Source: Hybos culiciformis
Taxonomy: Eukaryota > Arthropoda > Insecta > Diptera > Hybotidae
Length of the DNA stretch: 64,000 nucleotides
Reading direction: 5' to 3'
Assembly: GCA_964007475.1 (NCBI GenBank)
Contig: OZ023275.1
Location: forward strand, 6,324,001-6,388,000
The notes below the pieces were generated by a model. It did no database searches. It saw only the letters and a program-made list of their open reading frames with translations, and had not been told where the DNA came from. Below, one piece after another: positions 38,801 through 51,897 of this stretch. The position numbers were made by a program, and so were the translations under genes. The first letter of the stretch is position 1; every line of letters starts with the position of its first letter.

Positions 38801-39404
38801 TGATAGCTGGAATAAAATAAATTTTTATAATGAAATTTAAAAAGTCTGCTAACAAAACAAAAAATATCAAATTAAACACAGTTTTGCACAATAGTAATTA
38901 ACTTATACTACAAAAGTAATAGCTAGCAATTAAATCTTTTTGAGAAATTTCTTTGAATTCATTAGAAAAGTACAGAATTGAAAAGATTACAGTACTCCAG
39001 AATGATTAACTTGACACTTATCATTGACAATTTTTAAGATGATTATTAACTTGACATCAATACGAAACAATTCTACAATCATTCAATAATTTCAAGCATA
39101 TTTTCAGTATTACAATATACTTCAATATACTGGTCAATATTATATTCAAGTTTTAGTTTAAAAATTATTAATTTTAAAATTTGATCAATTTGACGAATTT
39201 CTGCACAGTGAGGGTTTTTTTTTTAAGAAAATAATATAATATTTACAAATAACTATTTCAAAACACATATTATGCATTATGTATACTCTTATAGTATGCA
39301 TAATCATCGTCATAATGTGTAATAATATATACCATATAATATCTATATATTTATTTTTTTATAATGTTTTCCTAATCTACTAATTTTCTTTTGTAAATTT
39401 TTAG
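26863..39404. other. About 12.5 kb of AT-rich DNA before ARFGEF3
   Basis: No coding exon could be supported. Small less AT-rich islands occur at 27,040-27,230 (GCGCCATCTTTCCGGGCACT, TAGCCGGCCCTG, likely an old transposon scrap), 28,310-28,370 (hairpin ACGAACG/CGTTCGT) and 33,040-33,075. Open frames at 27592, 28587, 32925, 36846 and 38014 are AT-driven and domain-less. The block may be upstream introns or promoter of ARFGEF3, whose first coding exon has an acceptor-like site at 39401-39404. Confidence 0.35.
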
Positions 39405-39460
39405 CTAGTCATCAAAAAAGGAGACAAAGATAAACGAACTAAAAGAGTTAAAATTGAATC

Positions 39461-42400
39461 ATGGAAGATTTACTTTTGCAAATCGTTAAAGATACAACTG
39501 GTACAAAACATACAACTTTAAAACAAGCAGCACAAATAGCTTATGGTATTTTCAAAGTTTTTTCTATTATTATAGAAACAAGTATATTTTTTTTTCTACT
39601 TGGATGAATTTACTTTAGGAAAATTAATTTTTTTTTTTAGTTTATTTTAATGCTAATTTTATTTCATATATTTGGTGTGTTTTAGATAAATTATATCGGC
39701 AACATGGTATTCATCGTGATCCTTCACATGAATTACGTTCAGTATGCTTAACCGCACTTCAAATGGCATTAGAAACAAAAAGACCCAAATTTGTAACAAT
39801 GGGTTTAAATGGATTACATGTAAGTAATATTACATATTTTTTTTTCGTAATTTTACTTCTTTTCATTAATATGTATTATGCAATTGTTTAGAAATAATTT
39901 CTTATAAACACCATAAAAGATAATAAGATTAACACGATTTGATTTGTTTAAGAAATTGATCTTTGAGCTAAGAGAAAATTTTATTCTCAAATTCTCATGC
40001 AATTCTTGCTGATCAAATATCAACCACAAAAATGTTTTTCAAATGGAAGGAAACAAAACTTTCAGTAAAAAAAGAGAGAGTTTGTAAAAGAAAAAACCTA
40101 TTTATCTTATTTCGTAGTTTTGAACTGCTTGAAAATTTGAAAAAAAAAAAAATTCCTTAATTGATTTTAATTAATTTTTTCCTCGAGACAAACTTCTTAT
40201 TAAAATATTAATATAAAACATTGTAAATGCATATAATATGTTTATTAATTTTGTCATGTACAAGAAATAAAATTTAATTAAAAATATAGTGCGTGGAAAG
40301 CTTGAGACTGTTTTGTATTCTGTCATTTCAACAGAGAAGCCCGTTCTTATATATAAAATGAGATATACATTTTTAATCAAAAAAATCTATTAAAAATATA
40401 TGGTTTTTTTAAAAAAAATTCTCTAACCCATATTTGACGATAAGAATATTAGTAATATTGTCACATAAAGTACTATGTTATTTTATATGTACTTAACATA
40501 ATCGACATACATAATATGCGTATTGCGTATTTAATGAAGCAAAATTCAAAAAAAAAATTATAAAAATTAAATAAAGCATTTGCATCAAAGCATTTCATGA
40601 ATAAATTATTTTTATGACAAAAACCATAAATAAATCCTTGAATCGAATTGAATTCATCCATTAATTTATACCCTCTTTTGATTTGTTTTTTTTTTCCACT
40701 TTATATAGCGCATTATAAAAGATGAACGTTTTTTTGTTGGCCTTGAACCAGAAGACGATTCGTTATGGCTTCCGGCACAATTACTAAGAGCAACTGCGGG
40801 CGTTGTACCATCATCTTATCCAGAAGACACAGTTGTAAATGTATTGCGATTGTTTTTGTCTATGGCTTGTTCACAAATTTGCACACTAAACGGTAGATTA
40901 CTAATTGAGATTTTGAATAGATGTGGCGAGTGTTGGGAGCAAGGATCTAGAGCTGTTCGAGCAGCTTCATTAGCTGCTGCAAGCCAATGTTTAAGAACTT
41001 TTTGCGCTTTTTTAGTTGATGAAGCTGAAGAAGTTCAAAAAATCTCAGGACAAGCAGGTTTAATAAGTGCAGCTCAAGCTTCTGCTGTTTATAATGAAGT
41101 TATACCAGTTATGCAATATTTATGTGGCCGTCTGATTGAACCTAGAGTTGGTACTCCAAAAAAAACTGAGTCGTGTGGTTCTCTTTTTCTGACAGAGTGT
41201 ATTTTAACATTGACATCAGCTTTGCCGAGGAATGTGCAAACAAATCCACATTTTACATCATTTTTATGGCAGAAATTTTGTCCAACTTTGGCTGCTGCAT
41301 TGGGATCACCAGGTCGAGTCATTTTAGACAAAAAATTTACATACAAGTGAGCTATTTATTGTACTGTATAACTTATAAATCACTCAATACAATAATGTAC
41401 GAAATTTTTTTAGGGACGCTCTGCACATTATCGAAAATGAAGCCAGAGGATTTTTTACTGGACCTGGACTAGATGGTCCTCAAGCTAGATGCGTTTATTT
41501 GACAGGAATTCAGCTGCTAAGAATTGCTGGAGCACAAGGGTCTTTGAGACCAATGTTGGAAGCTCTATTTCATAGAATGTTACTTCTGCCATCGCCGCAA
41601 AATCGTACCGAGCCACTTAAATGCGTTAGAGAGATATTTAGAAATCCTGAAAGATTAGTGGACTTATGTGTGGTTCTTTATTTAGATAAGAATACTAATC
41701 AAGGCTGTGGTGATGAAATGGCAATGTTTCGATTGTTAGTATGATTTAATTTTCAAAAGCAGATTTAATATTCATGTTGTTTATTTATTTTAGAATTGTT
41801 GATGCAATGGAAGAATGTGCTTTAGCGGTTCAATCTGGAAATGGTAGTGAACAGTCATTGCAAGCCAGTGCCGAATGTATTGTAGCTTTGCTGAACAGCT
41901 TGCAAACTTTATGTTCTGGGAACATCAACGATAATGTTATAAGTGATCAGGTTCGCCGTGACATTTGAAATTCATTGAATTATTAGGTATAATCTCCTTT
42001 TGTTTTAGATTGTTGATGTCATAAATCGTAGATATCATATTTTACGTGAAGCAGATTATTCGGGACCTTTGACGTACCAATCAATGGCTCGTCTTCCAGC
42101 ACCATATCGTGATGCAGTGGCTGAACTAAGGCAAAACGGGTTTGAAACATCTTCGGGGTCTGAAAGTGACGGGGAAGGTGGTAATGATGGCGAAGGAGAT
42201 GGTGCTTCAAATGCGTCTGGAGACACTGAAGGACCAGAGGATGATGTTCAATCGTCAAGTGATGAAGGCTCCTCAAAAGTGGAAAACCTTTGGCCATATT
42301 CTCATTTGGAAGCTCCAGTTATGCCAACCAGAGCTGATACGGATAATGACAGATATCACGCTAGAGAATTTGCAGGACAACTACGAAATGTATTGGTTCC

Positions 42401-45400
42401 AAAATTATTGCGTCTAAGAAGCTGTGTAGAAGTTGATGAATCTATGCAAGAATTTGCTTCTGCGGTCTGCATTGAAAATAGTTTGAATTATTCAGATTTT
42501 GATTACAATTTGACAGCAATTAACGCTGATGGAATTTATTTGTCCATTTATTCAGCATTACTTTTAAGTTTACAGTTAATGCGATCAGGTCATTATGAAG
42601 ATCCGGATAAAGGAGTTCTACTTCCAATGTCAGAAACACAATTTGTCACTTCTGTTCAGAATACAGGAGTGCTGGTCTACCTATCAACACCATGGCTTTG
42701 CGAATTATATCAGTGTGTTATTGTTTCAAATCCTCTAGACGCGTTATCTAGAGAGGATATTGAAATGCAAAGATGTGCTCTCGTTGATATGCTCTGCGAT
42801 GCTGGAGGGTTAGGAGGTACTCAAATGATGTCTGAATGGCAAAGATTACAGTCTTCTACAGTGAGGTACACAGAAGATCAAAGTGATCGTCGAGAAGCAG
42901 CAAAAAAATTATGTCGAAGACTGTTAACCTGTTGCTGGGACTCTATGGTAACAGTCTTAAGCACAGGTCTAGGCGATTTTAATGGAACGGGAACTAGTCG
43001 ATTAATGGCCCTATCGAAAAAAACTTTACGAGTAAAAATAAAACCAAATAAAAATAATGGAGAAGCATTGTACGCATTATGTCTCGATGGATTGCATTCT
43101 GCAGCCACTTTAAGCAATTCGTTAAATTTACAACACTTAGCGGGGAAAATTTTAAATTTGTTGTCGTCCAATGTGTGTCAGACTGCAGGGCCCAGGATAT
43201 CTGCGAATTCAGCTATGTCTATGGATGTGGTGTTGACGGGTGGTCTGAATTTAGGGTCTTATAGCGCCGATTGTTGGCCATCAGTTTTCGCTATTTGCCG
43301 GCACGTTACTCAATTGGAACATGATATTTTTAGCCTACAAAATCCGATAACCACATCACCATCAAGCAACCGAAGAGATTTAGAGACTGGAGAAAAATTA
43401 AATTCGTCACCTGGAAGAGGAAATGATAAATTAAATTTATCATCCATTCCAATAGATGATGATGAAACATGGTAAAAAATATTGTATATTCTACAATTTT
43501 TAGAACACATTAAAGTTTGCTTAATGTTGTTAAGGAAAACATAGTTTTGAACAAGTTTTCAAAACTTCGAAAATTTTGCATTCTGTGAAAAAGCGAATTT
43601 TCCTATTTAATAATATGATAAAGTAAATGCATATATTCTTAAATTATTATGATTGCTTCAAATGAAAACTAAAAAACAAAATATTAAAAAACTTTATTTC
43701 AATTCTTAATTTATGCATAGAATTAGATAAATATAATTATATTTTTTATTTCAGCGTTGATGTTTACAGCTTCTTGCAAGCACCAATGCAGAGTCCAAAT
43801 ACTAATGTTGCATCAATTTTAAAAGTATATTCTGGATCAAATGAACCTGTTTTATTAAGTCAGTCTGATACTTCCAAAGTATTATGCGCATTATCTCATC
43901 AGGCAGAAAATTTGTTCAATGATGCAGCTGAACGACTAAGCTTACCATCGCTTTGCCAGTTCTTAAAAAATCTTTGTCGAGCCTCCAGAGAACAATTATA
44001 TAAAAATACAATGACTCGTAAAGGTGCTAGAGTTTGGTGGCCCAGTCGGGGTTGGAAAAAGACCGATTCCTTGCCATTATCATTACTACTACATCGAGTT
44101 GGTGACGTAACATTGAGGGTATTTCGAAGTTCCAGACCACTACTTCATATTTTAAAAGTCTGGGCAATAACTGGACCTCACCTTATGGATGTAATTTTAA
44201 AAAAATCATTAAATTTCGATTTATAATATTAATTATTTTATTTTTCTGCAGGCGGCATGTCATAAGGAACGAGCAATTTCGAAAAGAGCTATTGAGTATA
44301 TTCATGATATTATTACCGCATTATTAGTTGAGCAATCTGAATTACCACATTTTCATTTTAATGAAGCTTTATTAAAACCATTCGAGAATTTACTAAGCAT
44401 GGATTCTTGCGATGTCGATGTACAGGTACAGGCTTTTACTCTAATACTCTCAAATATCCAATTTATATTATAAAATTTTTTAAATTTATTTTAGGATCAA
44501 ATCGTTGCGTGTCTCTATGAAATTGTAGAAGCCCATCGTACAGAAATCAGATCAGGATGGCGGCCGTTGTTTGGAACTTTACGAAATGCAAGATCACGAA
44601 TGCTTAATATTGGAAACATTATTGATATATTCAGAGTATTTTTAGATAGTGACAATACTTTAGTATTTGCAAATGCTGGATTAGATTGTATCCTTTGTTT
44701 ACTGTCGTATTTGGAAATTTCAGGCGGAAATGGAACAAATTCGTCTGATGAAGATAATAATTTTAGGCCGATTGAATTTTTACACGAAACATTACGTTTC
44801 CTTGAAAGATGCTCTGCGATTTTGGGATTTATGTTCAATATGCCAAAATGCCCAAATTTCCATTCAACATATAAAATTAAAGGGATTACTTACACTCATA
44901 TTATTGATGCAAATATTCCAAATTCAATGGAAAATTTTACTTATTTTGGAAATGACTATTTGCAAAATAAAAATGAACAACATATGATTTCTTATCGATC
45001 TCTACATATTGACAAAGATGCTATAACAAAAATTGATGAAATGGATAAGCCTAGTGGAGTTTTAAAAGTATGGTTTTTACTTCTTGATGGTCTAACTAAC
45101 TCACTTATAGTTTGCCCTATTTCACATCAAGCACCGATATTACAATCAATTTTTAAATTATTTAAAAATTTAGCAAGTTGTCCTGGAATTGATTTTGGAT
45201 TTTATTGTATCAATCATCTGCTGATTCCAATGATCCAAGATTGGTTACGATACGTTAATAAGACTGCAGGAAATTGGCTAGCAATTGAGAAAAATTTTAA
45301 GCATTGCTGTTGTATGACAACAGATTTAGTTGTAGACTTCATTGAGCGATCAGAAAAACGAATAACTGGTGAGTCCAAAAAACAAATTAATTGTAGAGCG

Positions 45401-47005
45401 AAGCTCACGACAATAGTAAGACCTTTAGACAATATAAAGTATTCTCAACTAAAATTTATTGAAGATGAAAAAAACATTAAAATCGATAGTTCCTCAAGTG
45501 ATGAAAATAGTTTTATTGAATCTCCAACAAAAATTTCTGGACCAGCTACACTTGCATTAAAACAACTTTTATTGGTTTTAATTGAATGTTCGGCACAGGC
45601 TCAAGAAACAATTGCAAGAGTTGGAGTTTCATGTTTGAAGCACGTTGTATTATCCACTGGTCATTTGTTCAATGAATCGCAGTGGATGATTGTATGTTCT
45701 GCTATTCATCGAGCATGTACTGTTACTATTGCACCACTAAGACAACTTTCCTTCGCATTTCATGAAAAATCTAATAGTTTTTATGGGGATTGTGCTACTG
45801 TTAAAGTTGCAGCCAGGCGAGATAGTACTTTGGAAGAGCTTCATAGAATATACTCGTTGGCTCAGCAAGTATTTTTGCTTGATAGTCAGAGAGATCCAAC
45901 AAAAAGTAACCACATGGAAAAATATCCTACTGATGACAGAAGTTATTCTTTCCTCCTATATCCGCTCAATAATGGATTTAATTCAAATTTAGATAATTTT
46001 GTAATAAGAATTCCTTATAAAAATTTAGTAGTAGGTTTACTGGCAAATCAAATGCTGTTACAGCTAGTAGCAAAATTATTAATGTCTCGCCTGAAATGTG
46101 TCCCATCAGCAGTTCATACATGTATGTTTGATAATTATTCATCCACAAATAGTCCAGAATATGAATTGGACTTTAGATCTAAAGAAATTTTGCTTAGATG
46201 TGTAAAACAGTATTTAACCAGCAGTCTTGAATTCGATTCTAGACCAGGCTTAAAATTTTTAATGCAAAAGGTATCTAATATAGACTATGCAGCAAATCTT
46301 TATAAGCAAATGACTTCTTCATGGATGATATACTATATAGCACTAGTTGATTCATATCTAAATGATATTGTAATTTATAATTTAGGCACAGAAGATCTCA
46401 ATTATATACTAGAATCATGTTCACGATTAAATACAACTACTGTTAAGAAAAAAGAAAATTTCGTTCGATATCTATTTTGTCTCCAAGATGCATGGAACCT
46501 TATATCGGAATTATATTTGAATAATTCAACTATGCATGAAGTCGAAAATGGATGCTTAAAATCGTTAGAGAGCCGTAAGACTTTGGAATCTGCAACTAAG
46601 TTAGATAATTCTTCATTAGATTCCGAAAAAAGTGCAACTTCCGATGAGGGTGACGGTTCGTCTCCTCATAAATCATCTGAAGAAGAAAATGTTACTATGA
46701 CAACCTTAGTAAGCGAGTTTCAACCAAAATCAAGAAGTAATCCTTTCGATACTAATCGTCCTCAGAAACCAGAAACTGAACAAATTTCACCAGAAATTGA
46801 ACAACAAAGAGCTTCTAGTATTTTAAAGGATATGAACTATAAAAGAAATGCTTTATCACAATTAATGGTGGCTTCAATGGAATTACTTAAATCTTTGCCT
46901 CAAGAAGCTGAAGAAAATTTACGATTATTGATGACTCCAACTATTCGCGAAGCTTTTCGTTTAGTGCAAATGCAGGGGAATGAATTAAAAATGAATCAGT
47001 TTTAG
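39461..47005 (+). CDS. ARFGEF3: ARFGEF3 (BIG3) orthologue
   Basis: Nine coding exons: 39461-39545, 39686-39819, 40709-41346, 41414-41734, 41794-41950, 42009-43471, 43755-44190, 44252-44425 and 44495-47005. All introns are GT-AG and every junction keeps phase, giving 1,972 residues (vertebrate BIG3 is about 2,180). The order of conserved blocks follows vertebrate BIG3: an N-terminal helical repeat (MEDLLLQIVKDTTGTKH; LRSVCLTALQMALETKRPKF), a middle region (YSDFDYNLTAINADGIYLS, SVQNTGVLVYLSTPWLCELY), AACHKERAISKRAIEYIHDI, HFHFNEALLKPFENL, and GWRPLFGTL near residues 1078-1165. An acidic serine-rich segment precedes the middle region. BIG3 belongs to the Sec7 ARF-exchange family, but no FRLPGE-type catalytic motif is visible, as in the mammalian protein, so exchange activity is not expected. 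Mammalian BIG3 acts at secretory granules and binds prohibitin-2; the role here is unknown. The 5' UTR starts by 39405 or earlier. Confidence 0.93.
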
Positions 47006-47144
47006 AAAAGAAAATTATGTAGTAAACTATTAAGACTCTTTGAATTAATTTGATTAAATGAATAGTGTATTTTATAATACTATATTATAAAGGAGGAAAA
47101 TTTTTTTTAAACAAAAATACTTTTTTCTCAAAAAAAAAAAAAAT

Positions 47145-47150
47145 AATAAA
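47145..47150 (+). promoter_or_regulatory. Likely ARFGEF3 polyadenylation signal
   Basis: AATAAA about 140 bases downstream of the stop at 47005, just after an A-rich run. A second AATAAA lies at 47197-47202. Either could end the transcript. Confidence 0.4.
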
Positions 47151-47413
47151 GCAGAAATGGCAATAAGGCTAATATTAAAATCCTTTTTCTAACTAAAATA
47201 AATATTATAATTAAACAATATATGTACATGTTTTCTGAGAATCTAAATTATGTTGAATTTGAAAAATGTAACATTTGGAAACATTTTAAACAATATGCCA
47301 CTGCTTATTTTTAAATAATTTGCTCATTACTTTTATGCATTGCATATATATAATAATTTTTAAATCATAATAGTTTATTTATTATTATAGTGTTTATTAA
47401 ATTAAGAAATTAA
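47151..47413. other. AT-rich DNA to the assembly gap
   Basis: This is 3' flank of ARFGEF3 with no feature beyond the second polyadenylation hexamer. Confidence 0.4.
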
Positions 47414-47613
47414 NNNNNNNNNNNNNNNNNNNNNNNNNNNNNNNNNNNNNNNNNNNNNNNNNNNNNNNNNNNNNNNNNNNNNNNNNNNNNNNNNNNNNNN
47501 NNNNNNNNNNNNNNNNNNNNNNNNNNNNNNNNNNNNNNNNNNNNNNNNNNNNNNNNNNNNNNNNNNNNNNNNNNNNNNNNNNNNNNNNNNNNNNNNNNNN
47601 NNNNNNNNNNNNN
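47414..47613. other. Assembly gap (200 N)
   Basis: Exactly 200 N, the same length as the first gap, so a fixed-size scaffold gap of unknown true length. The open frame reported across it is not real. Confidence 0.98.
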
Positions 47614-49389
47614 GGCGTGTACTTTTACTATCATATATAGCGTAAAATAAAAATATTACATTATTTACATTATAATTTCATTATATACATATTACTGAAT
47701 AATAAATAACACTGGAGTAATTCTAAAAAATTATTATACTGTAAATTTTTGTGTTAATTTTATGGCCATTTAATATGTGCGAAAATACGGCAAAATGTGC
47801 GAAAATACGGCAAGCATACGGGAAAGGATTTTTATCAGTAACAAACAAAGCTGAGAAATCCATAATATTAGAACATTAAGTTTATATATTAACACCCAAT
47901 ATTATATTTAAAATATTTTTAGTACCCCTGATTTTCTTTACAACAAAAAAATATTTTTAGTACCTACCCTGATTTTCTTTATACGATCATCGATCAACAA
48001 ATTATATAAATTTTTACAGTGTAGTAAATATTAATATCAATAATAAAATACTGTATCTATTTTATTTGCTGTTAATTTATCATAATAAATTGTATTTAAT
48101 GCGTATATTTCATATTTTAATTGCGCTAATTCATAGATTTTTTAATTAAATTCACACAAAGGAAATATTGACACAAAATAGTTAATAATTTTAAAGGAAA
48201 GTTAAACTTTTTAAAAAACTATAGATTTTGATTAAAAAAAGTTCGTAGACAATAATCATATTGGGTTAACTACGAAACTATGAATATACATTATGATCAG
48301 AAAACTTTATTTGGAATTTTGTTATAAAAAACTAACTTGAAAAGATTTCAAGTAAAAAAAACATAAATCTAATTACTTTTTTCACATGATGAACAAATTC
48401 TACAAAGTGTTATCTAAGGAATTAACAGATTGTATAAAAATTTAAATACAATTCAAGGATTTGAAATTTTGTCCCAAAATAATATGTTGACAGAACTGAT
48501 GTTTCAAACAGGATACAAGAAATATAAAAAATGTATAAAGCTTAAAATAAGCTAACAAACAATATAATTGCAAAAGTTTTTGCTGTTAAATGTATGTTGT
48601 ATTAGAATACAACGTGGAGGAGCCCCGGCTGCTCTTATTATATTATTAGTGTAAACATATTTAACATATTTCAAGCAATTATCACTATTTTGGGTTAATA
48701 AATATTTCTTAGTGGATTAGAAAAATTATTGAAATGCAAATATTACAATATTTGCATTATAATTATAATATTATTATTAAACATAAAATTTATACAAAAA
48801 TAAAGCTTTAAAAATTAATGTAATTTTTAGTTAAGATTAAGTTTTCAATAATTATTGTAAAAAAATATTGTAATTTTTATTTTGATTGCATTTTTGATCT
48901 TTGCAAAACGCAAAAAAAAAAAAATTACTTAATCATTAATAAAAAATATATTTGTGCTAAATAATATTAATTCCTTGTTTTAATTTTTAAAAGTTATTTC
49001 AGAGAAATTTGAGCACAGTGCGATTGTAAATTTATTTTTATAATAATCTGCTTATCAGCAAAATATCAGATTTGCACAGCACAATAAAACCCTATGTTTT
49101 ATATTTGATTTTTTGAATTAAGTTTAATGCAACTTCAAAATTGGAGTGTAATAGGTACTATGTTATAAATATTTACTTACGTTCGCCTTTTTCGAAAATA
49201 TTTGTAAATTTATAAAAACTTTACTCACACTTATTTAAATTAGGCCTGTTTTCCTTCCCCTTTCCGAGTTACTAATAGTTTACTATCTTAGAAGATAAAT
49301 TTCCACCGAAAATCTTTGCTTTTCTTATTATTTTTATCTTTGAATTGAATACAATAATATTTCTATTTTTTTTTTTACTTTTTGTGGAT
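47614..49389. other. AT-rich DNA with short tandem duplications
   Basis: Nothing coding was recognised. Two small tandem duplications are visible (20-base unit at 47775-47814; about 34-base unit at 47910-47983). A lone GC-rich word, GGAGGAGCCCCGGCTGCTC, sits at about 48,617. Confidence 0.4.
47775..47814. repeat. Tandem duplication, 20-bp unit
   Basis: ATGTGCGAAAATACGGCAAA occurs twice head to tail, the second copy differing only at its last base. A second, looser duplication of an AAATATTTTTAGTACC...CTGATTTTCTTTA unit follows at 47910-47983. Confidence 0.75.
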
Positions 49390-49746
49390 AAAATATACAA
49401 CTCGACAAATAAACTTCACAATAAGGCCAAAATCGACATGTTAAAAATTAAAATAAATAAGTATTCTGATAAGTTTCAAGAAAACTGTAAATTATCGGTT
49501 AATCCTGTGATCTTGGGATTAACTTAAGTCCTTCTTAAGTTAGGTTAGGTTTACTTTAAGTTTTATTACTTCATATAAGTTGTTAAATTAAAAGAAAGAC
49601 TTATAAAACATTGTATATTTACATAATTAAAATAATTGATAATAATGTCATCATAATGTCTTAGTTGTAAAGGATAAATGTATATCTAATCCTAATCTCT
49701 ATAAATTAAGGAATTTTTTGTATGAAATATGAATATTAAATAAACA

Positions 49747-49778
<32 letters not shown>

Positions 49779-49787
49779 ATACAACTA
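49390..49787 (+). mobile_element. 5'-truncated poly(A) retroposon with 13-bp target duplication
   Basis: The inserted sequence is 49403-49778. It ends in 27 A residues (49752-49778), with AATAAA (AATAAACAATTTT) just before the tail. AAAATATACAACT occurs directly before it (49390-49402) and overlapping the end of the A tail (49775-49787), as expected from target-primed reverse transcription. The first part is open to a stop near 49525 and reads KINKYSDKFQENCKLSVNPV then ILGL, loosely like the C-terminal end of a Jockey/I-type LINE reverse transcriptase frame; the rest would be 3' UTR. A processed pseudogene of a host mRNA is the alternative. Confidence 0.7.
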
Positions 49788-49901
49788 TTTTTCATTATTA
49801 TACCTAACTATATTTTCTAATTTTTGAGGATTATAATATGATGTGAAATTTTGAAGGTGTCTGGACGATCCTGACATGTATAATTATTAAAAAGTTTATA
49901 G

Positions 49902-50324
49902 TTTTTTTTATGCATTATATTAAAAGAGCAAAAACCAAATAATGTTGTTGTTTATATTATTATTGTTATTAAACAAACAGAGACAGAAAAGCCGGAAGCA
50001 CTTCCAAGAATATCAGACACAAAGCTTTTAATAAAATTTCTACATTATATACGTTGTATATCTGAACATATATTTTTTGGGTACAATGTGTACTTTATAA
50101 GTTATGTTGATTCTAGGATAAATGAGATTCAGGTATTAGGCATTTTTAGCATTTTCCTTGTTTTTGTCAAATTAAAATATATACTAGAAAAAACGAAATC
50201 AAGACGCAGATTTAATCCATACATTTTAAATACTTATATCGTAATGGCTTTTTTTAAAGTTCTTTTCAACCGAAAAGGAAATAAATTAGTAATAATTATA
50301 ATTATAATAAATTCATCGTTATAG
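49902..50324 (+). other. 140-codon open frame, unknown
   Basis: The frame is open from just after TAG (49899-49901) to the stop ending at 50324. At this base composition stops are expected about every ten codons, so the length is unusual. The stretch TEKPEALPRISDTKLLIKFL followed by HYIRCISEH, then YFISYVDSRINEIQ, looks more protein-like than its flanks, while both ends are low-complexity isoleucine runs. There is no clear start codon, no domain I recognise and only a weak acceptor (AAACAAACAG) before TEKPEA. It could be an exon, a decayed transposon frame or chance. Confidence 0.2.
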
Positions 50325-51782
50325 TCTTAAATAAAATAATGAAATAAATAATTTTCATACATGAAGTATAGTAACGTTAGAATTAAAGGCAATAAATATC
50401 AATTAAATTCAACTTATTATGAAAAGAATCTACAAATATACTTTCATCATATATAAATTACATAATTACATAATTAATTATGCAGAATATAGTAGATGCA
50501 CTGCATAACTATGCCAGGCAAAAAAAAACAAAAAACAAAAATTGACTATCCTAAAATGTTATGAACAGCACCCAGTAACCCTTTACCGATTAAAATTCAA
50601 TAGCATTTATGAGACGTAAATTTTTTTTTCGTAAGCATTTTTTGGCAATGAAATTGCAAATTCTTTTTTAGAGTAAAAAATTAATTATGATATTGAAATT
50701 CTTCTGATGATTGTGTTTTTCATACTTAATTTGATTTCAAAATGTATTTTAGGAAATGAAATGGTTTAGGGATATAAAATGAAAAATTTTTGTAAAATAA
50801 AAAAGGATTAAACGGTATGCATAATGCACAAAGATTTACAAGTTTTACTTTTGTGGGTATTTTAAGGCTATTTTAAGAAGTTTAAAACATTTGTAACAAA
50901 CTCAATAGCCATTAGGACATGCAGCAAAGAACAAATAATTTATGCTTAATTCTTTGACCCCCATACTTAACACATGAGAAATATGTATTTTTTTTCTTAA
51001 AAATAGTCAATTTACATAAGGACGTGAATTTATCTACGATTTTATAGAAACATGATATTAGCGCCGCGAAAAAATATGTAGCAAATTAAGGAAATGAATT
51101 TGTGAATTTTAAAAATAAGATTTGTATATATTTTACTACTCTAATACTAATTTACCCATACGAATTACACTCCATTATTAATCATTTGAATTACTAAATA
51201 AAATGTTAAAATTAGTTAAATGAAAAGTAAAAAGAAATTTATTTTAAGTGGAAAATATGTTTGTAAATAGTAAACTATAAAGGAGTTTATATCAAATGTA
51301 TTTTAATATACAATTATATATAATGTTTTATGCCTTGTCCTACATTTAACTTTTATTTTGTTATCTATTTTTTATTGAATTCCTGACATTGTATCATCAA
51401 AACTTTGTATCACAATATTTCCATGAAAGTTTATGATTATTGATCAAACATTTTATAATAAAGTACATGTGTACTGTAACAATATTGTTACTTATTATAT
51501 GTAGTATATTTCAACATTATTATCCTGAAAAACTATCTTTTTTATAAATATATGCATATGATTGTACTACATAACAGTGTATACTTATTATTATAGAATA
51601 TAAAAAATATTTTATTTATGTAAAAACTTTATATTAAATTATTTATGTACATACATAAATGTATGTCTATCGATTATCTTATAAAATTTAAATTCAATTA
51701 AAAGTTAAAATTCAAATTTAAAATAACTCATTCTTAATAGTACAAATTTTTAATAACTATTATTTGATAATTTTATAATTAT
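50325..51782. other. AT-rich DNA, nothing recognised
   Basis: Low-complexity sequence with no exon, RNA gene or repeat I can support. Confidence 0.4.
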
Positions 51783-51862
51783 GTAATATAATATTGAAGA
51801 TACATGTGTAACCTCAATATTCGTAATATAATATTGAAGATACATGTGTAACCTCAATATTC
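51783..51862. repeat. Perfect tandem duplication, 40-bp unit
   Basis: Two identical head-to-tail copies (51783-51822 and 51823-51862). Each unit holds AATATTGA ... TCAATATT, so each can form an 8-bp stem. It lies 35 bases left of the hAT-type element that follows. Confidence 0.9.
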
Positions 51863-51897
51863 GTCCATTGAATTATGATAAGAAGTTATGCTTAGCA

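Noticed and set aside
42019..42417. Frames of about 90 codons on both strands inside ARFGEF3
   Set aside because: Shadows of exon 6, whose frame is fixed by splice phase and homology.
47410..47634. Open frame across the second N run
   Set aside because: Made almost entirely of N.
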